DNA from: Arthrobacter psychrolactophilus
Lineage (GTDB): Bacteria > Actinomycetota > Actinomycetes > Actinomycetales > Micrococcaceae
Direction: 5' to 3'
NCBI RefSeq assembly: GCF_003219795.1
Contig: NZ_QJVC01000002.1
Location: 292,097 to 356,096, forward strand
DNA length: 64,000 nucleotides
The notes beneath the pieces are model-generated. The model saw nothing but the letters and a program-made list of their open reading frames with translations, was not told the DNA's origin and searched no databases. The translations under genes and the position numbers were made by a program. Positions 1 through 9,943 of the stretch are shown one piece after another (within the stretch, counting starts at the first letter, position 1; the number at the start of each line of letters is the position of its first letter).

Positions 1-216
1 CGGAGCAGGCGTCGTCGGATCCTCAGTCGGAGCAGGCGTCGTCGGATCCTCAGTCGGAGCAGGCGTCGTCGGATCCTCAGTCGGAGCAGGCGTCGTCGGA
101 TCCTCAGTCGGAGCAGGCGTCGTCGGATCCTCAGTCGGAGCAGGCGTCGTCGGATCCTCAGTCGGAGCAGGCGTCGTCGGATCCTCAGTCGGAGCAGGCG
201 TCGTCGGATCCTTCGT
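1..216 (-). repeat. 27-bp coding tandem repeat (TEDPTTPAP), open at window edge
   Basis: At least eight head-to-tail 27-bp units lie back to back, with no spacer, at the left edge. Seven are identical; the eighth (190-216) differs slightly. On the minus strand each unit encodes the nonapeptide TEDPTTPAP in the frame of the surface protein, giving a Pro/Thr-rich stalk. The array continues beyond position 1, so copy number is unknown. Near-perfect identity at DNA level suggests recent expansion by slippage or recombination. Confidence 0.97.
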
Positions 217-3200
217 CGGAGTAGGCGTCGGCTTCACTTCAGGTGTTACAAAACCGAAGTCCAGGGTCGCATCGCGATCGCCATCCTTCGTCAAACCCTC
301 AGAGGTAGCGGTCCACGTCGAGGAGTTCGTCGCACGATCAGCACCAGTATCAATCGTCGGAACATAAGGAGCCAACGGTCCCTTAGAAGCATCCTGATCA
401 ATCGAAACCGTGTAAGACTGACCATCCGTCAGGACCGGCAAGTTCTCGAAAGTGTACTTACCGTTCTCATCCGTCGTAACAGGAGCAACCGGGTTACCAA
501 ATACATCAGTAACAGGCTTGCCGTCAGGACCAGTGATTGTCAGAACGACATCCTTGATGCCCTTCTCACCCTCATCCTGAACACCATCACGGTTGGAATC
601 AACCCACACATAATCACCAACAGAAACCTTCGGCTTCAGAATTACACCGGCATCCCATGTCGGGTCAATACCCTCGGTGGCTGCAAAATCATGACGGTAT
701 TCCTTGGTGACTGCCTTATTGCTCTCGTCAAGCGTGAACTTGGCTGTGAGGCCTGTGGCAGGATCGGCGTCGGAGTCGACCGCGTCGTCAGTACCCTGAT
801 TGGGCGCAGTGAAGTCGTACTTCGCATTTTGCTCGGCCGTAAGCTCGAACTTGATCTGGTAGTCACCAGCAGGCAAGCTGTCGAACATATACCAACCACT
901 GGAGTCAGTTTTGGTCGTGGCAATAGGAGTACCTGCACCATCCAGAAGGGTTACTTCGACACCTTCAAGGAATTCTTCTTCACCCTGAAGGCCATTCTTG
1001 TCTGTATCAACCCAAACCACGTCGCCAACGGCGTAGGTCTTGATCGGTGTGTTGTAGAACGAGACGGAGTTTGAACTGCCATCAGTGTTGACTACAACTT
1101 CAACTGTCACGTCCGACTTAGCGTAACCAGCCGGAGGAGTAATTTCCTTCACCGTGTACGTGCCAGGCTTTGGAACCGTAACGTTCTTAGTTACGCCCTT
1201 GTCCTCGACGCGTAGAGCGTTGTCCTGAACGAAGACGTTGTCGACAACAATTCCGCCCATATCGTCGAGGATCTGGAACTTTGCCTTGGTGTCAGAGATA
1301 GCAACGGTGTCGTCCACCGAGTTGAGCTTCGCAATACTCAAGGGGTAACCACTGGAAGGAGTGATGGACGCCTTCTTGCTACCGATGGAGTTCACGATGG
1401 CAGCATCCGAGGTGAAGTCAGTGATCTTGACCAAAAGGTTCGCCGACGCAACACCCTGTGACGCGTCAAGAACCGTACCAGCCTTTTGGAAGAGTACAAC
1501 CTTGCCCTGAGGGGCATCGACTGTAGGTGCGTCGAAACGCGCCTGAACATTGCCCTTCAGATCTATCGGTCCAGCCTTAGGGTTGGCACCATCATCGATA
1601 TTGGCATCATCCACAAAACCGAGGAATTCAATACCGGCAGGCAAAACGTCGACGACGTCAAAGATCTCCACACCCGTGTACTTACCATGAGCAATCAGAG
1701 CTACGTTGTAGACAAACTCATCTTGGATGAGCTTCCCATCAGGACTGAATTCAGCACGAAGGTTCTGCGTCCACGCGGAATTCGGTGTATCGCGAACTTC
1801 CTTGCGAATTTCAGCCTCGTCACCATAAGACGTTGCCGTCGACGAGGCTTCCGACCAGTACAAAGCCTTGCCGTCGGTACCAAAGAGCGTCGCCTTGTTC
1901 GTGATCTGCAGAGTCTGCTTACCAATAACCGGCTTTGTAGTGAGCACAATATTCAGTTCAAACTGCTTGTTTGCGCCCCAACCATTGACCAAGGCAATAC
2001 CAGCATCATTGAGCTTGATGACCAGGTCACCTGCACCGTTAAGCGAAACATCGAACGATGAGCCGTCCAAGGTTCGCCAATAGTCATAGGTGGCCGTCAG
2101 GCCGCCCTTGATAGCCTCAAGATCCGAGGTATCAAAAACATTCGAATCAACATAGTCGACGATTGAGCTCTTTGTAACATCGATGCCCTTGCCGGCACCA
2201 ACCGTGAACTTGTAGCCAACTGTGGTGGATTCCCCGGGCTTCACGGTTACCTGCTTAGCAGTGGACTCCTTCTTGAAGTAGTCCGGAGCGTTGAAGCCGT
2301 TTTCATTCGTCTCGTGAGAAAGAAGCTCTACAGGATTGTTGTAGCCGGTGGTTTTCTTACCATTCTCAGTTGTGTAGGTCCATTCGGCCCTATTGGTAAG
2401 CTTCTTCTTCGTTTCGCCGGGAATGCTGGTCCACTCGTTATTCAGTCCCTTGACGGTGTTGATCGAAGCCTTGACGGCAATTGTGGACTTGAGTGCGTTG
2501 TCCATACCCACGTTGACGTACAGTTTCTGTCCATCCACAAAGTACTTTCCCACGTACTCATCACCGGCAAACGCGGTCAGGTTTACGGGCGCAACCTTTT
2601 CCAGCACGATGCCCGTAGAGGTAAGGAACGAAGCATCCGTGGTCTTCCAGCTTGCCTGCACCGGAAGGTTGTCAGAAAGAACAACGTTGGCGACCAAGGT
2701 CTTCAGCACATTAGTGCCGTCGAATGGAGTGAGGTCCGTTTTAATCGTGTACGTGATATCCAAGGGCGGATCCAGTGATCCGTCGTCCTTAGGAGAGATT
2801 TCCTGAGTTGACCAGTCAGCATTCTTAGACAGGGCCCCGCTTAGGCCAGGACCTGAAACACCAGCGATTGATCCGCCGAAGGAAAACGTAGCGTCCTTGG
2901 TGACTGAACCACCAAAGGTAGCCGTGTTTTTGATACTGACGTTGTAGTTTCCGCCATTGACGAGGTTAACCTTGTCTGCTGCGGTCTGCAGCTGTGCTTC
3001 AAGAGCCGCTCGAGCGGCCTCATCGGTCACACTCGCCGTGTAGGTGATCAGTGTCTTCGATGAAGCAGGAAGATCCATTGAACCGGAGAAGGTATTGTCG
3101 CTGATCTGAGGAACAAAGCCCACAGCGTTCTCCACCTTGTTAAGGCCTAGTGCATCCCATGTCGTCTGCTTGGCCGTGAAGGATCCGGCGTTGTAAGCCA

Positions 3201-3955
3201 TGCCCTGCGGGAGTACGTCAGCAATGACATACCCAGATTTGGCATCCTTAGAGTCAACGGCAAGTGTGTAGGTAATCGGCGCACCAACGATGCCGGCAGC
3301 GACCGTGACCTTACCGGTGACCTTGTCATAGCTAACAAAGCGCCCGAGGTTGCCGTTGTTGTTAATGCCCTTGCTTTGGTAGTCATTAACATTGGCAAAG
3401 TCGTCGCCGTCGTTTTTGACGATGACCTCGAGGCTCTGAGGATCCCCGTCTACGGTCCAATCGATGGTCTCCTTGGAGCTACCATCGACAGCATTGACGG
3501 TGAAGGTCAAGTCAAGCAGGCCCTGGTCAACACCTGCAGGCCAGGGGTCCTTGAACTTCACAATGACGGCGTTGGGATTCTGCGGATCCTTCGTGATGGA
3601 TTCAACCGCTTCGTTTCCGGCCGGCACATCACCCAAGGTGACGTTGGCGCCCAAGTTAATGGAAACCGAGCTGCCAGCTCCGACTGAATCCTTATAGGTC
3701 ACCCTCATCGTGAGAGTTTCGCCTTCCTTGACCACAGGAATTCCGTCGTACTTTTCACCCCCCCGTAATGACGGTGGTGGTGATACTCCCGGGCGTTGCG
3801 GCGTTGGCCGCACTGTTCCCAAGTCCAATAAGGGCTGCAAAGGTCAATGCAACAGCGACGACGCCTGCCAGAACTGCCAGCCACCCCCTAGTTAGCCGAT
3901 TGGTGCCATTCTCCCCCGGAGAATACAGCACCGCCTCTGGTAGTCTTCTGTGCAT
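1..3955 (-). CDS. SdrD-like secreted surface protein, partial, frameshifted at G7 run
   Basis: A large cell-surface protein whose C terminus lies off the window. Start ATG at 3955 follows a GAGGA ribosome site. Residues 1-52 form a long signal peptide with an NRLTRGW basic part, a hydrophobic core and an ANAA-type cleavage site. After that, one clean frame of about 3,750 bases runs to position 1 but is offset from the start by one base at the G7 run (3758-3764): as written, translation stops after 66 codons, and removing one G joins the frames. The middle holds repeated isopeptide/DUF11-like segments with phrases such as ADVLPQGMAYNAGSFTA. Two SdrD_B-like domains follow (about 1040-640 and 630-250), each with a GDxVWVD start and Ca-binding-like Asp loops (DTDKNGLQG, DSNRDGVQD). 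The Pro/Thr stalk comes last. An LPXTG anchor is expected by family but not visible. It could be phase variable, a pseudogene or a sequencing error. Confidence 0.85.
3758..3764 (-). other. G7 homopolymer that breaks the surface-protein frame
   Basis: Seven consecutive C on the plus strand read as GGGGGGG in the gene. With seven G the protein ends in VITGG and a TGA. With six G it reads through as ITGGEKYDGIPVVKEGE into more than 1,240 open codons. Eight G hits another stop within about 15 codons. The run sits just after the signal peptide, the usual place for an on/off slippage tract. Confidence 0.85.
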
Positions 3956-4153
3956 TTTTTCCTCTTTATCGACTCATTGATGAAGCGTGACAAGTCACTG
4001 TGCCAAGCCCCAAAAATAGACCAGTTGGTTCAGGCGAAGCGCAAAGTTGTCCCATTACATTTTGGCAAGTCGAATATCCGGGATCCCCTCAAAGCCCCCA
4101 ATTTGACCCTCTGTTTAACCCTGCATTCTTCGTCACACTGGCTGATTCAGAGC

Positions 4154-4199
4154 AAAGAAAAAGGACCCGTCCCCCGCCGCAAGGCGGGGAACAGGTCCC
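4154..4199 (-). terminator. Rho-independent terminator of ssrA
   Basis: On the minus strand a stem GGACC...CCCCGCC is closed by a short TTGC loop and its complement, then followed by TTTTTC. It lies about 11 bases after the tmRNA 3' end and matches an intrinsic terminator. Confidence 0.9.
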
Positions 4200-4209
4200 A
4201 ATAGGGATG

Positions 4210-4572
4210 TGGAGATGGGGAGAATTGAACTCCCGTCCGATGTTGTGTTGTCAGGGCTTCTCCGGGTGCAGTTTGCAGCGGTTTTTCTCGGCCCCAGCTA
4301 TCTCGCAAACAAGTAGCTGCCAGGCCCAGTTGTATAAGAGTCCCCTAAGCGCCTACAACAAGCACTTAGAGCAGTGGCCCTCTAGATGACGCCAGTATCC
4401 GGGACGAGAGCATTCCCGGGCTGACGGACTGTCTTACTGCTTAGGCAGCAAGAGCGAAGTCAGTGCGATTTGATTCAGCACTTGTGTTTTACAGAGATCG
4501 TTTACGAGTTAACCCTGTATCCTCGACCCGCTTCACCTGTCTCGACTAACACCGTCGAAACCGATCATCCCC
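4210..4572 (-). ncRNA. ssrA: Transfer-messenger RNA (tmRNA)
   Basis: This RNA rescues stalled ribosomes together with SmpB, encoded 2.3 kb downstream on the same strand. The 3' end carries the classic T-arm GGGAGTTCAATTCTCCC and acceptor strand CATCTCC, which pairs with GGGGATG at the 5' end (4572). The 5' part has the conserved GGTTTCGACGG...GTTAGTC. The tag frame starts at a GCT resume codon and encodes AESNRTDFALAA before TAA (4479 to 4441), similar in length and ending to actinobacterial tags. CCA is not fully encoded after A4210, so it must be added. Ends were set by pairing and may be off by a base or two. Confidence 0.97.
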
Positions 4573-4662
4573 TATTGTTTTTTCAAACCACGTCCGGCCA
4601 AGACCATCTGTGGTGTATCCATGCTAGCGCATGTGGCCCCTCATTTATTCCAAGCAGGCCGA

Positions 4663-5946
4663 CTAACTAAGCAAGCCGCGGTCCTGTTTCATCTCCAAAA
4701 CCACCAGCGCCGCGGCATCGAGCTGCTTTGCAAAAGCTGGATCAGTTTTGGCTGCTTCGACTAACCCGCTGTACATCTCGGGCAACAATGCCTCATTAGT
4801 GCACAAGGCCATGGTTCCGCCGGCTTTGAGGAAAAGGACCCCTCGCTGAGAGACGGGCACGGCCCGCACCTGAACCGCATCGCAAATGTCGTCGCTGACG
4901 ATGATGCCCTTGAACCCCAGGTCACCGCGCACCATGTCGTGAACAATCGTCCGGGAAAATGGCGCCAGATTCGCGGCGTCAATCTTGGGGTACGACGCGT
5001 TCGACATCATGAGCCACGGCACTCCCGCCTTGACCGCGTCACGGAATGGTTCCACATAGGCGTCATTGCGGACGGTGACTGTATCAATGACATCGGCATC
5101 AACGTCTGTATTGGCGGTGGCCCGGCCCAGCCCCGGGAAGTGTTTGACAGTCGCGTCAACGCCGGCCGCACGCATCCCCTGGGCAAAAGCGATTCCGTGA
5201 CTTGAAACAGCCTCCGGCGTATAACCGTATTCCCGCCCGAAGGCTCCGATCGGCGCATTTTTCGGCGCGAATTCTGCGCTCGGCACGGTGTCCATGACGG
5301 GTGCCAGATTCACGTTGACACCCACGGCAGCCAACTGTTCACCCCAGGTAGTGGCGTCGGCCAGCAGGGTCGCGACAGGAAGCTCCCCTTGTTCAATGGC
5401 TTGCGGCATCTCGCTAAAACCTCGCCCGCGCATGATTTGCACCAGGCCGCCTTCTTGATCGGTGGCGACAAATGGCAGGATTCCAGCGGTTCGTGAGCCA
5501 GAGACATGTTTCAACATGCCCGTCACCTCATCGGCGATCCCCGATTGCCCCGCCGTGCTGCGGCCCTTCATAAAAACATTGCCCACCAACAAGGTGTCCA
5601 CTGCATATAAGGAATCGGCGCTCGGCCCCGTCACGGGCGAGGCGACCATGAGGACCTGTCCCACCTTTTGCTCGACGGTCAGCTCGGCAAGCTTCGCCGC
5701 CGCCACTCCCCCACCTGCTGTCGCGGTGGCCGCGGTCGTTGCCACAGAAGCGGACGACGACGGAGCCGGACTCGCGCTGGAAGGCGGCACCGCCGTCGTG
5801 CTTGAGGAAGGCGACGGAACGGGAGCCGACGTCGCCACGGGCCGAGGTGCCGAATTATTCGTGAAAACAACCGCGAGAACGGCTACCAGTGCCGCAACAA
5901 TTACCCCGGCACCGATCATCCACCAGCGCCGTTGGATCGATGCCAT
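4663..5946 (-). CDS. Glycoside hydrolase family 3 (NagZ/LpqI-like)
   Basis: Predicted exported beta-N-acetylhexosaminidase-type enzyme acting on cell-wall fragments. Residues 10-30 form a single membrane/signal segment after MASIQRRWW. Residues 31-85 are a Ser/Pro/Ala/Thr linker, and the rest is a GH3 barrel of normal length. Visible motifs are PFVATDQEGG near residue 162, KHFPGLGRATANTD near 265, LMMSNASYP, and IIVSDDICD, where the second Asp is the expected nucleophile. The KHFPGHG...DSH dyad of enterobacterial NagZ is altered: GLG replaces GHG and DVD replaces DSH. I recall this form from actinobacterial LpqI-type proteins, but did not check. It lies 5 bp after the CtaG-like gene, so the two are probably co-transcribed. 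The substrate is inferred from family. Confidence 0.88.
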   Translation of the reverse strand: MASIQRRWWMIGAGVIVAALVAVLAVVFTNNSAPRPVATSAPVPSPSSSTTAVPPSSASPAPSSSASVATTAATATAGGGVAAAKLAELTVEQKVGQVLMVASPVTGPSADSLYAVDTLLVGNVFMKGRSTAGQSGIADEVTGMLKHVSGSRTAGILPFVATDQEGGLVQIMRGRGFSEMPQAIEQGELPVATLLADATTWGEQLAAVGVNVNLAPVMDTVPSAEFAPKNAPIGAFGREYGYTPEAVSSHGIAFAQGMRAAGVDATVKHFPGLGRATANTDVDADVIDTVTVRNDAYVEPFRDAVKAGVPWLMMSNASYPKIDAANLAPFSRTIVHDMVRGDLGFKGIIVSDDICDAVQVRAVPVSQRGVLFLKAGGTMALCTNEALLPEMYSGLVEAAKTDPAFAKQLDAAALVVLEMKQDRGLLS

Positions 5947-5951
5947 GGGAA

Positions 5952-6833
5952 TTATCTCCTCAGTTTTAGATGTGCGTCGTTGAGTTCGGCCATGTGCTCA
6001 TCGCTCAATGCGTCAAGCACCTTCCGCTCGCCCTTGTCAGAGGTGGCGAAGCGCAGGAAGAGCAGGATGAGCACGGGCAGGTCCATGATCTCGGCGATGA
6101 ACCACAGAAAATCACCGCCAAGTTGCTGGTCAGCCAAAGCCGTGGGGAACCAGGCCGGATGGCTACCGGAGAACAGCGTAGCCCCGTCCAAAATCCCCGG
6201 GCTCAGCCGCATAATGAGCCCTGGCATGGCATCGGCCAATAACTCGATGAAGGCAAAAACAAACTGAACCATGATCAGACCCGTGCTCAGTTGGGTCTTT
6301 TCTTCGACCAGTGGGACCACCATGAGCAGCCCCAAAAGCGGTATCGCGACACTGAGCAGGCCCTCAAAAACAGGATTGATACGCGTGATCCCTGCCAACG
6401 GGGTCAGCATCATGGAGAGCACCAACAAGCCGATCACGGGCGCGATGGCACTGTTGGAAAAGCACCGCATGGGCCATCTGCCCACAGCCGCCAACACGGT
6501 GCGCAGCCGGCCCTGGCGTACCGCAATGCGGGCCAGAGCAACTGGCAAGCCCAGGGCCAGCCCCGCCGGAACCACAAACAAGCAGATGGCAATCCGCAGG
6601 GAAAAGGCCCATCTCAGCTCTGCTGACCAGGTTCCGAGAAAGCCAAAACTAACGACGGCGTAGAGGCCAAGTCCCAGCGTGAAAAACGCGGCGACGCGCC
6701 AGACAGGCCAGCGAACACCTACCGCGGCAGCCCGGTACAGTCCCCAGACATACAGGCCTGCGGCGGCAAGAATCAGAGCGAGTGCCCAAGGGTCTAGGCT
6801 CCAGGTGCTCCAAAAAACGCCGACTGCAGGCAT
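5952..6833 (-). CDS. Cytochrome c oxidase assembly protein, caa3_CtaG family
   Basis: Integral membrane protein of 293 residues with about seven hydrophobic segments, starting WSLDPWALALILAAAGLYVWG. The family motifs FSLRIAICLFVVPAGLALGLP, SHPAWFPTALADQQLGGDFLWFIAEI and a short charged tail ending NDAHLKLRR are typical of the caa3_CtaG domain, which is linked to copper delivery or assembly of cytochrome oxidases in actinobacteria. Paired His residues that could bind metal are few here, so the copper role is inference. It begins one base after the smpB stop and is followed 5 bp later by the GH3 gene, suggesting one transcript. Start ATG at 6833 fits the family N terminus. Confidence 0.87.
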   Translation of the reverse strand: MPAVGVFWSTWSLDPWALALILAAAGLYVWGLYRAAAVGVRWPVWRVAAFFTLGLGLYAVVSFGFLGTWSAELRWAFSLRIAICLFVVPAGLALGLPVALARIAVRQGRLRTVLAAVGRWPMRCFSNSAIAPVIGLLVLSMMLTPLAGITRINPVFEGLLSVAIPLLGLLMVVPLVEEKTQLSTGLIMVQFVFAFIELLADAMPGLIMRLSPGILDGATLFSGSHPAWFPTALADQQLGGDFLWFIAEIMDLPVLILLFLRFATSDKGERKVLDALSDEHMAELNDAHLKLRR

Positions 6834-7307
6834 CTACTCGCCGCGGTTCTTGGCTCGCATCTCACGCAACGCCTCGCGGTTGTCCTGCTGTTCGCGCAGG
6901 GCATGGCGTTTGTCGTAATCCTTCTTACCGCGAGCAATGGCGATCTCCACCTTGGCTCGGCTGTCCTTGAAGTACAGCTGGAGCGGCACGATGGTGAAAC
7001 CCGATTCGCGGGTCTTGCGGTCGATCTTCTCCAGCTCTTCGCGATGCAAGAGCAGTTTTCGACGGCGGCGGGCGGTGTGGTTGGTCCAGCTTCCGTTCAG
7101 GTACTCCGGAATGTAGACCGCTTCGAGCCACAGCTCGTTATTGTAAAACGTGGCAAAACCATCCACCAGGGACGCCCGGCCCTCACGCAGGGACTTCACC
7201 TCGGTACCCATCAAGACCAGACCGGCCTCGAAGGTATCCATGATGTGATAATCATGCCGGGCCTTGCGATTGGTGGCCACTACCTTCAGGCCACTTTCCT
7301 TAGGCAC
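6834..7307 (-). CDS. smpB: SsrA-binding protein SmpB
   Basis: Binds tmRNA and brings it to stalled ribosomes for trans-translation. At 157 residues it has the standard length. The conserved N-terminal stretch [13 protein letters not shown], the core [19 protein letters not shown] and the basic C-terminal tail [14 protein letters not shown], which folds in the mRNA channel, are all present. Its partner RNA ssrA is encoded at 4210-4572 on the same strand, with two genes between. The upstream M23 and ftsX-ftsE genes are the usual actinobacterial neighbours. Nothing unusual is seen. Confidence 0.98.
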   Translation of the reverse strand: MPKESGLKVVATNRKARHDYHIMDTFEAGLVLMGTEVKSLREGRASLVDGFATFYNNELWLEAVYIPEYLNGSWTNHTARRRRKLLLHREELEKIDRKTRESGFTIVPLQLYFKDSRAKVEIAIARGKKDYDKRHALREQQDNREALREMRAKNRGE

Positions 7308-7373
7308 AGCTGACTCCCTCGTGTTAAGAATGACCGCAACACCGGTGGTGAAGTCGGTTGTAAAAATGACTAC

Positions 7374-7409
7374 GGGCTTGCATCGCCCAAGAATCCGCGA
7401 TGCAAGCCC
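7374..7409 (-). terminator. Inverted repeat after the M23 peptidase gene
   Basis: A 13-bp perfect stem (GGGCTTGCATCGC / GCGATGCAAGCCC) with a 10-base loop begins 17 bases after the M23 stop codon. The minus-strand tail has no immediate T run (GTAGTCATTTTT), so it may be a weak terminator or a processing or attenuation site before smpB. Confidence 0.65.
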
Positions 7410-7425
7410 TTAGTTTAGCAAGTGA

Positions 7426-8931
7426 TTAGAGCACAGACATCGGATCAACAGGTGTTCCGTTGAGCCAGGTCTCGAAGTGCGCATGGCAACCGGTGGAGTT
7501 ACCGGTGTTACCCGAGTACGCCACGAGCTGGCCGCGCTTGACGGTCTGACCGGCGCTGACCAAAACAGAGGAGTTGTGGTAGAAAACGGTCATCAGGGCG
7601 TTGCCCGCGACGACGCCGTGGCTAATCCACAAGACGTTACCGCCACCCCACACCACCGTGGTCTGGCCGGCCAAGCGAACCGTTCCATCGGCCGGCGCGT
7701 AGACCGGTGTGCCACATTGTGCGCCAAAGTCGATGCCGGTGTGGTCGTAGTAGCCGGTGCCATTGAAGTCAGCCGTGCCAGCCGGAACCGGTCGGTTACG
7801 AACGAACGGGGAAGTGATCGGGATATTCGCGGCGAAGGGGTGCTGCAGACCAAAAGCTGAAACATTGCCAACAGCCGGCGGGATATAGACCGGGGGAACG
7901 TAGGGGGCTTGGCCGCCTCCATTGTTGTTTGCGTTCGCAGCGGCCTCTGCAGCAGCTTGTTCGCGAGCAACGCGCTCGGCTTCTGCCCTCGCAGCGGCTT
8001 CGGCAGCTTCACGCTCCTTACGCTGGATCTCAGCGATCTGAGCCCCAACCGCGTCTTGCTGCACCTGAACCTGCTTCAACTGCGCTTGAATCCGCGGCTT
8101 TTCAGCCTCAAGTTTGGCATTCAAGGCTGCCGAATCGCTGACGAGCTTATCGACAGCGGCCTTCTTTGTCGCAGCCTCGTCACGGGCCACCTGCTCGGCG
8201 GCAAGGGCAGCATCTGCTTGGAGCTTCAGGTCCTTGATTTCCGCTTCAACGGCCACGAGCCGGGCCTGAGCGTTTTGGTTAGTTGCCTTCTGAGCCGTCA
8301 AGGCTTCGAGGGCAGCGGTTTGACTCCGCAGCGCCTGCTCGGCCAGGTCAATCGAGTTGGCCAAATCGCTCGTGGAACCAGCACCAAGAATCAAGGTCAG
8401 GTTCACGGGCAGCCCGCCAGCCTTGTACGACTGGGCCGCGATCTGTCCGATCATGGTCTTAGTCTCCGTGGCCTTCTCGGCGTCGGCGGCAATCTGCGCC
8501 GTGATTTTATCCTTGTTCTGCTGCGCCAAATCGATCCGCGAAGCCAACGAGGTCACAACACCGGTGGCAACACCCACACGATTCTGTGCATCAGCCAAAG
8601 CGGCCTGGGCGCCCGGCAGCTGCCCCTGATACATGACAAGGTCTGCGGCCGACTGGGCGATTCCAGCGTCGACAAATTCAAGAGAGGTCTGAACGTCCTG
8701 AGCTTGCCGCGCCAAGGCAGCAGCCTGATCGTTGAGATCATCGGCGTGCGCCGAAGGGACCAGCCCCAGGAGGGCAAAAGCCAACAGTGCGGTGACGGAT
8801 ACCGTCAAACGGCGGACCGCCGGCCGGGTGCCCCGGCCGCGCTTCGTGGCCGAGACTTCAGAAACGGGCAGGCTACGCCCAAGTCGGGGAGATTTCACAG
8901 TTCCAATTCCCCCACTTGATTTCGAATTCAT
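7426..8931 (-). CDS. Secreted M23 peptidase with coiled coils, FtsEX partner
   Basis: Likely peptidoglycan endopeptidase that works with FtsEX at division. I chose ATG at 8931 (MNSKSSGG) because GGAG lies nine bases upstream; an in-frame ATG at 8961 is the alternative. From that start, residues of about 38-64 form a signal peptide (RRLTVSVTALLAFALLGLVPSAHA). Next comes a long Ala/Gln/Glu-rich coiled coil of about 250 residues, then an Asn/Gly/Pro linker, then the LytM domain. The zinc ligands are visible as HTGIDFG (HxxxD) and CHAHFE (HxH), so the enzyme should be active. The architecture matches EnvC/RipC-type hydrolases, and its place just after ftsX supports activation by FtsEX, which is inference. 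Confidence 0.92.
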   Translation of the reverse strand: MNSKSSGGIGTVKSPRLGRSLPVSEVSATKRGRGTRPAVRRLTVSVTALLAFALLGLVPSAHADDLNDQAAALARQAQDVQTSLEFVDAGIAQSAADLVMYQGQLPGAQAALADAQNRVGVATGVVTSLASRIDLAQQNKDKITAQIAADAEKATETKTMIGQIAAQSYKAGGLPVNLTLILGAGSTSDLANSIDLAEQALRSQTAALEALTAQKATNQNAQARLVAVEAEIKDLKLQADAALAAEQVARDEAATKKAAVDKLVSDSAALNAKLEAEKPRIQAQLKQVQVQQDAVGAQIAEIQRKEREAAEAAARAEAERVAREQAAAEAAANANNNGGGQAPYVPPVYIPPAVGNVSAFGLQHPFAANIPITSPFVRNRPVPAGTADFNGTGYYDHTGIDFGAQCGTPVYAPADGTVRLAGQTTVVWGGGNVLWISHGVVAGNALMTVFYHNSSVLVSAGQTVKRGQLVAYSGNTGNSTGCHAHFETWLNGTPVDPMSVL

Positions 8932-9028
8932 GCCTAATAGCTCCTTCAAAATTGCCGTCAAAAGTCACGTGCAAGCACTGGTAAGACTAGATATTTGAGA
9001 CCCAGCTGTAACAGCCCCAACCTTGATC

Positions 9029-9943
9029 TTACACTTTAAGGTTTTTGCGCAAGGATACGGCCGATGAAACTCCGGCCAACACAATGCCGAGCAAGACCAG
9101 AACTGGGTAGATCTTGAACGCGTCCATCGTGGAGATAAAGGGCGTTCCCGAGTTGGCCGAGGCCAGGTACCCGCCCATGAAGAACTGCACAATTGACCAC
9201 ACCGCACCCGAGGCCAGCAGCGCCCCAATCGTCGCGGCGATAACACCCTCCAGCACGAAGGGCAACTGGATCACTGTCCGCGAGGCGCCCACCAGGCGCA
9301 TGATTTCAATCTCACGCGTACGCGACTGTGCCGACAGCTTGATAGTTGTGGCAATCAGCAGTGCCGCACAAATCGTCATCAAGGCGGCAACGGCAATGGC
9401 GACGTAGGTAGCGATGTTCATCCACGAGAACAGTTTCTCGAGCACCTTGCGCTGATCAACCACCGAGTCAACGCCCGGGGTCGCCGAGAAGGTCTCGTTG
9501 ATGATCTGGTACTTTTCCGGGTCGGTCAGCTTGATGCGGAACGATGACGGCAGGTTGGCAGCCTCCACGGAATCCACCATGGGAGAATTCGCAAACTGTT
9601 CCTGGAAGTGTCCCAGCGCCTCGGCCTGAGATTCAAAGGCCCAGTTTTCAATGTAAGGCTTGACTGCCGCCGATTCCAGCATGCCCTCAATACTCTTCTT
9701 CTGATCATCCGTCACGGGACCAGAAATGCAGTTGCTGTTGGCCGGCACGTCGTTGCACAGGTAGATGGTCACCTGGACCTTGTCGTACCAGAAGCCCTTG
9801 AGCTGGCCGATCTGCATCTGCAGCAGCCCCGCCGTTCCAACAAAGGTCAGTGACACAAAGGTCACCAGGATCACCGAAATGACCATCGTCAGGTTACGGC
9901 GTAAGCCGCTGCCCAACTCGCTCATAATGAAAGCAAGTCTCAC
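9029..9943 (-). CDS. ftsX: Cell division ABC transporter permease FtsX
   Basis: Membrane half of the FtsEX complex that controls cell-wall hydrolases at the septum. At 304 residues it has the family layout: a short cytoplasmic N terminus ([20 protein letters not shown]), one membrane helix near residues 18-42, an extracellular domain with Cys pairs (YLCNDVPANSNCISG), then three membrane helices and the ending SLRKNLKV. It overlaps the ftsE stop by four bases (ATGA), so the two are translationally coupled. The M23 peptidase downstream is its probable target. Confidence 0.97.
   Translation of the reverse strand: MRLAFIMSELGSGLRRNLTMVISVILVTFVSLTFVGTAGLLQMQIGQLKGFWYDKVQVTIYLCNDVPANSNCISGPVTDDQKKSIEGMLESAAVKPYIENWAFESQAEALGHFQEQFANSPMVDSVEAANLPSSFRIKLTDPEKYQIINETFSATPGVDSVVDQRKVLEKLFSWMNIATYVAIAVAALMTICAALLIATTIKLSAQSRTREIEIMRLVGASRTVIQLPFVLEGVIAATIGALLASGAVWSIVQFFMGGYLASANSGTPFISTMDAFKIYPVLVLLGIVLAGVSSAVSLRKNLKV

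Noticed and set aside
1-216. Repeat array that might be taken for CRISPR
   Set aside because: Units are contiguous with no spacers, a multiple of three long, and read in the frame of the surface protein.
642-3697. Several plus- and minus-strand frames of 60-190 codons inside the surface-protein gene
   Set aside because: They overlap the long minus-strand frame that has coherent SdrD-like sequence; they lack ribosome sites and sensible composition.
4000-4389. Plus-strand frame of 129 codons
   Set aside because: It lies antisense across the terminator and the 3' half of tmRNA, whose structure and tag are clear.
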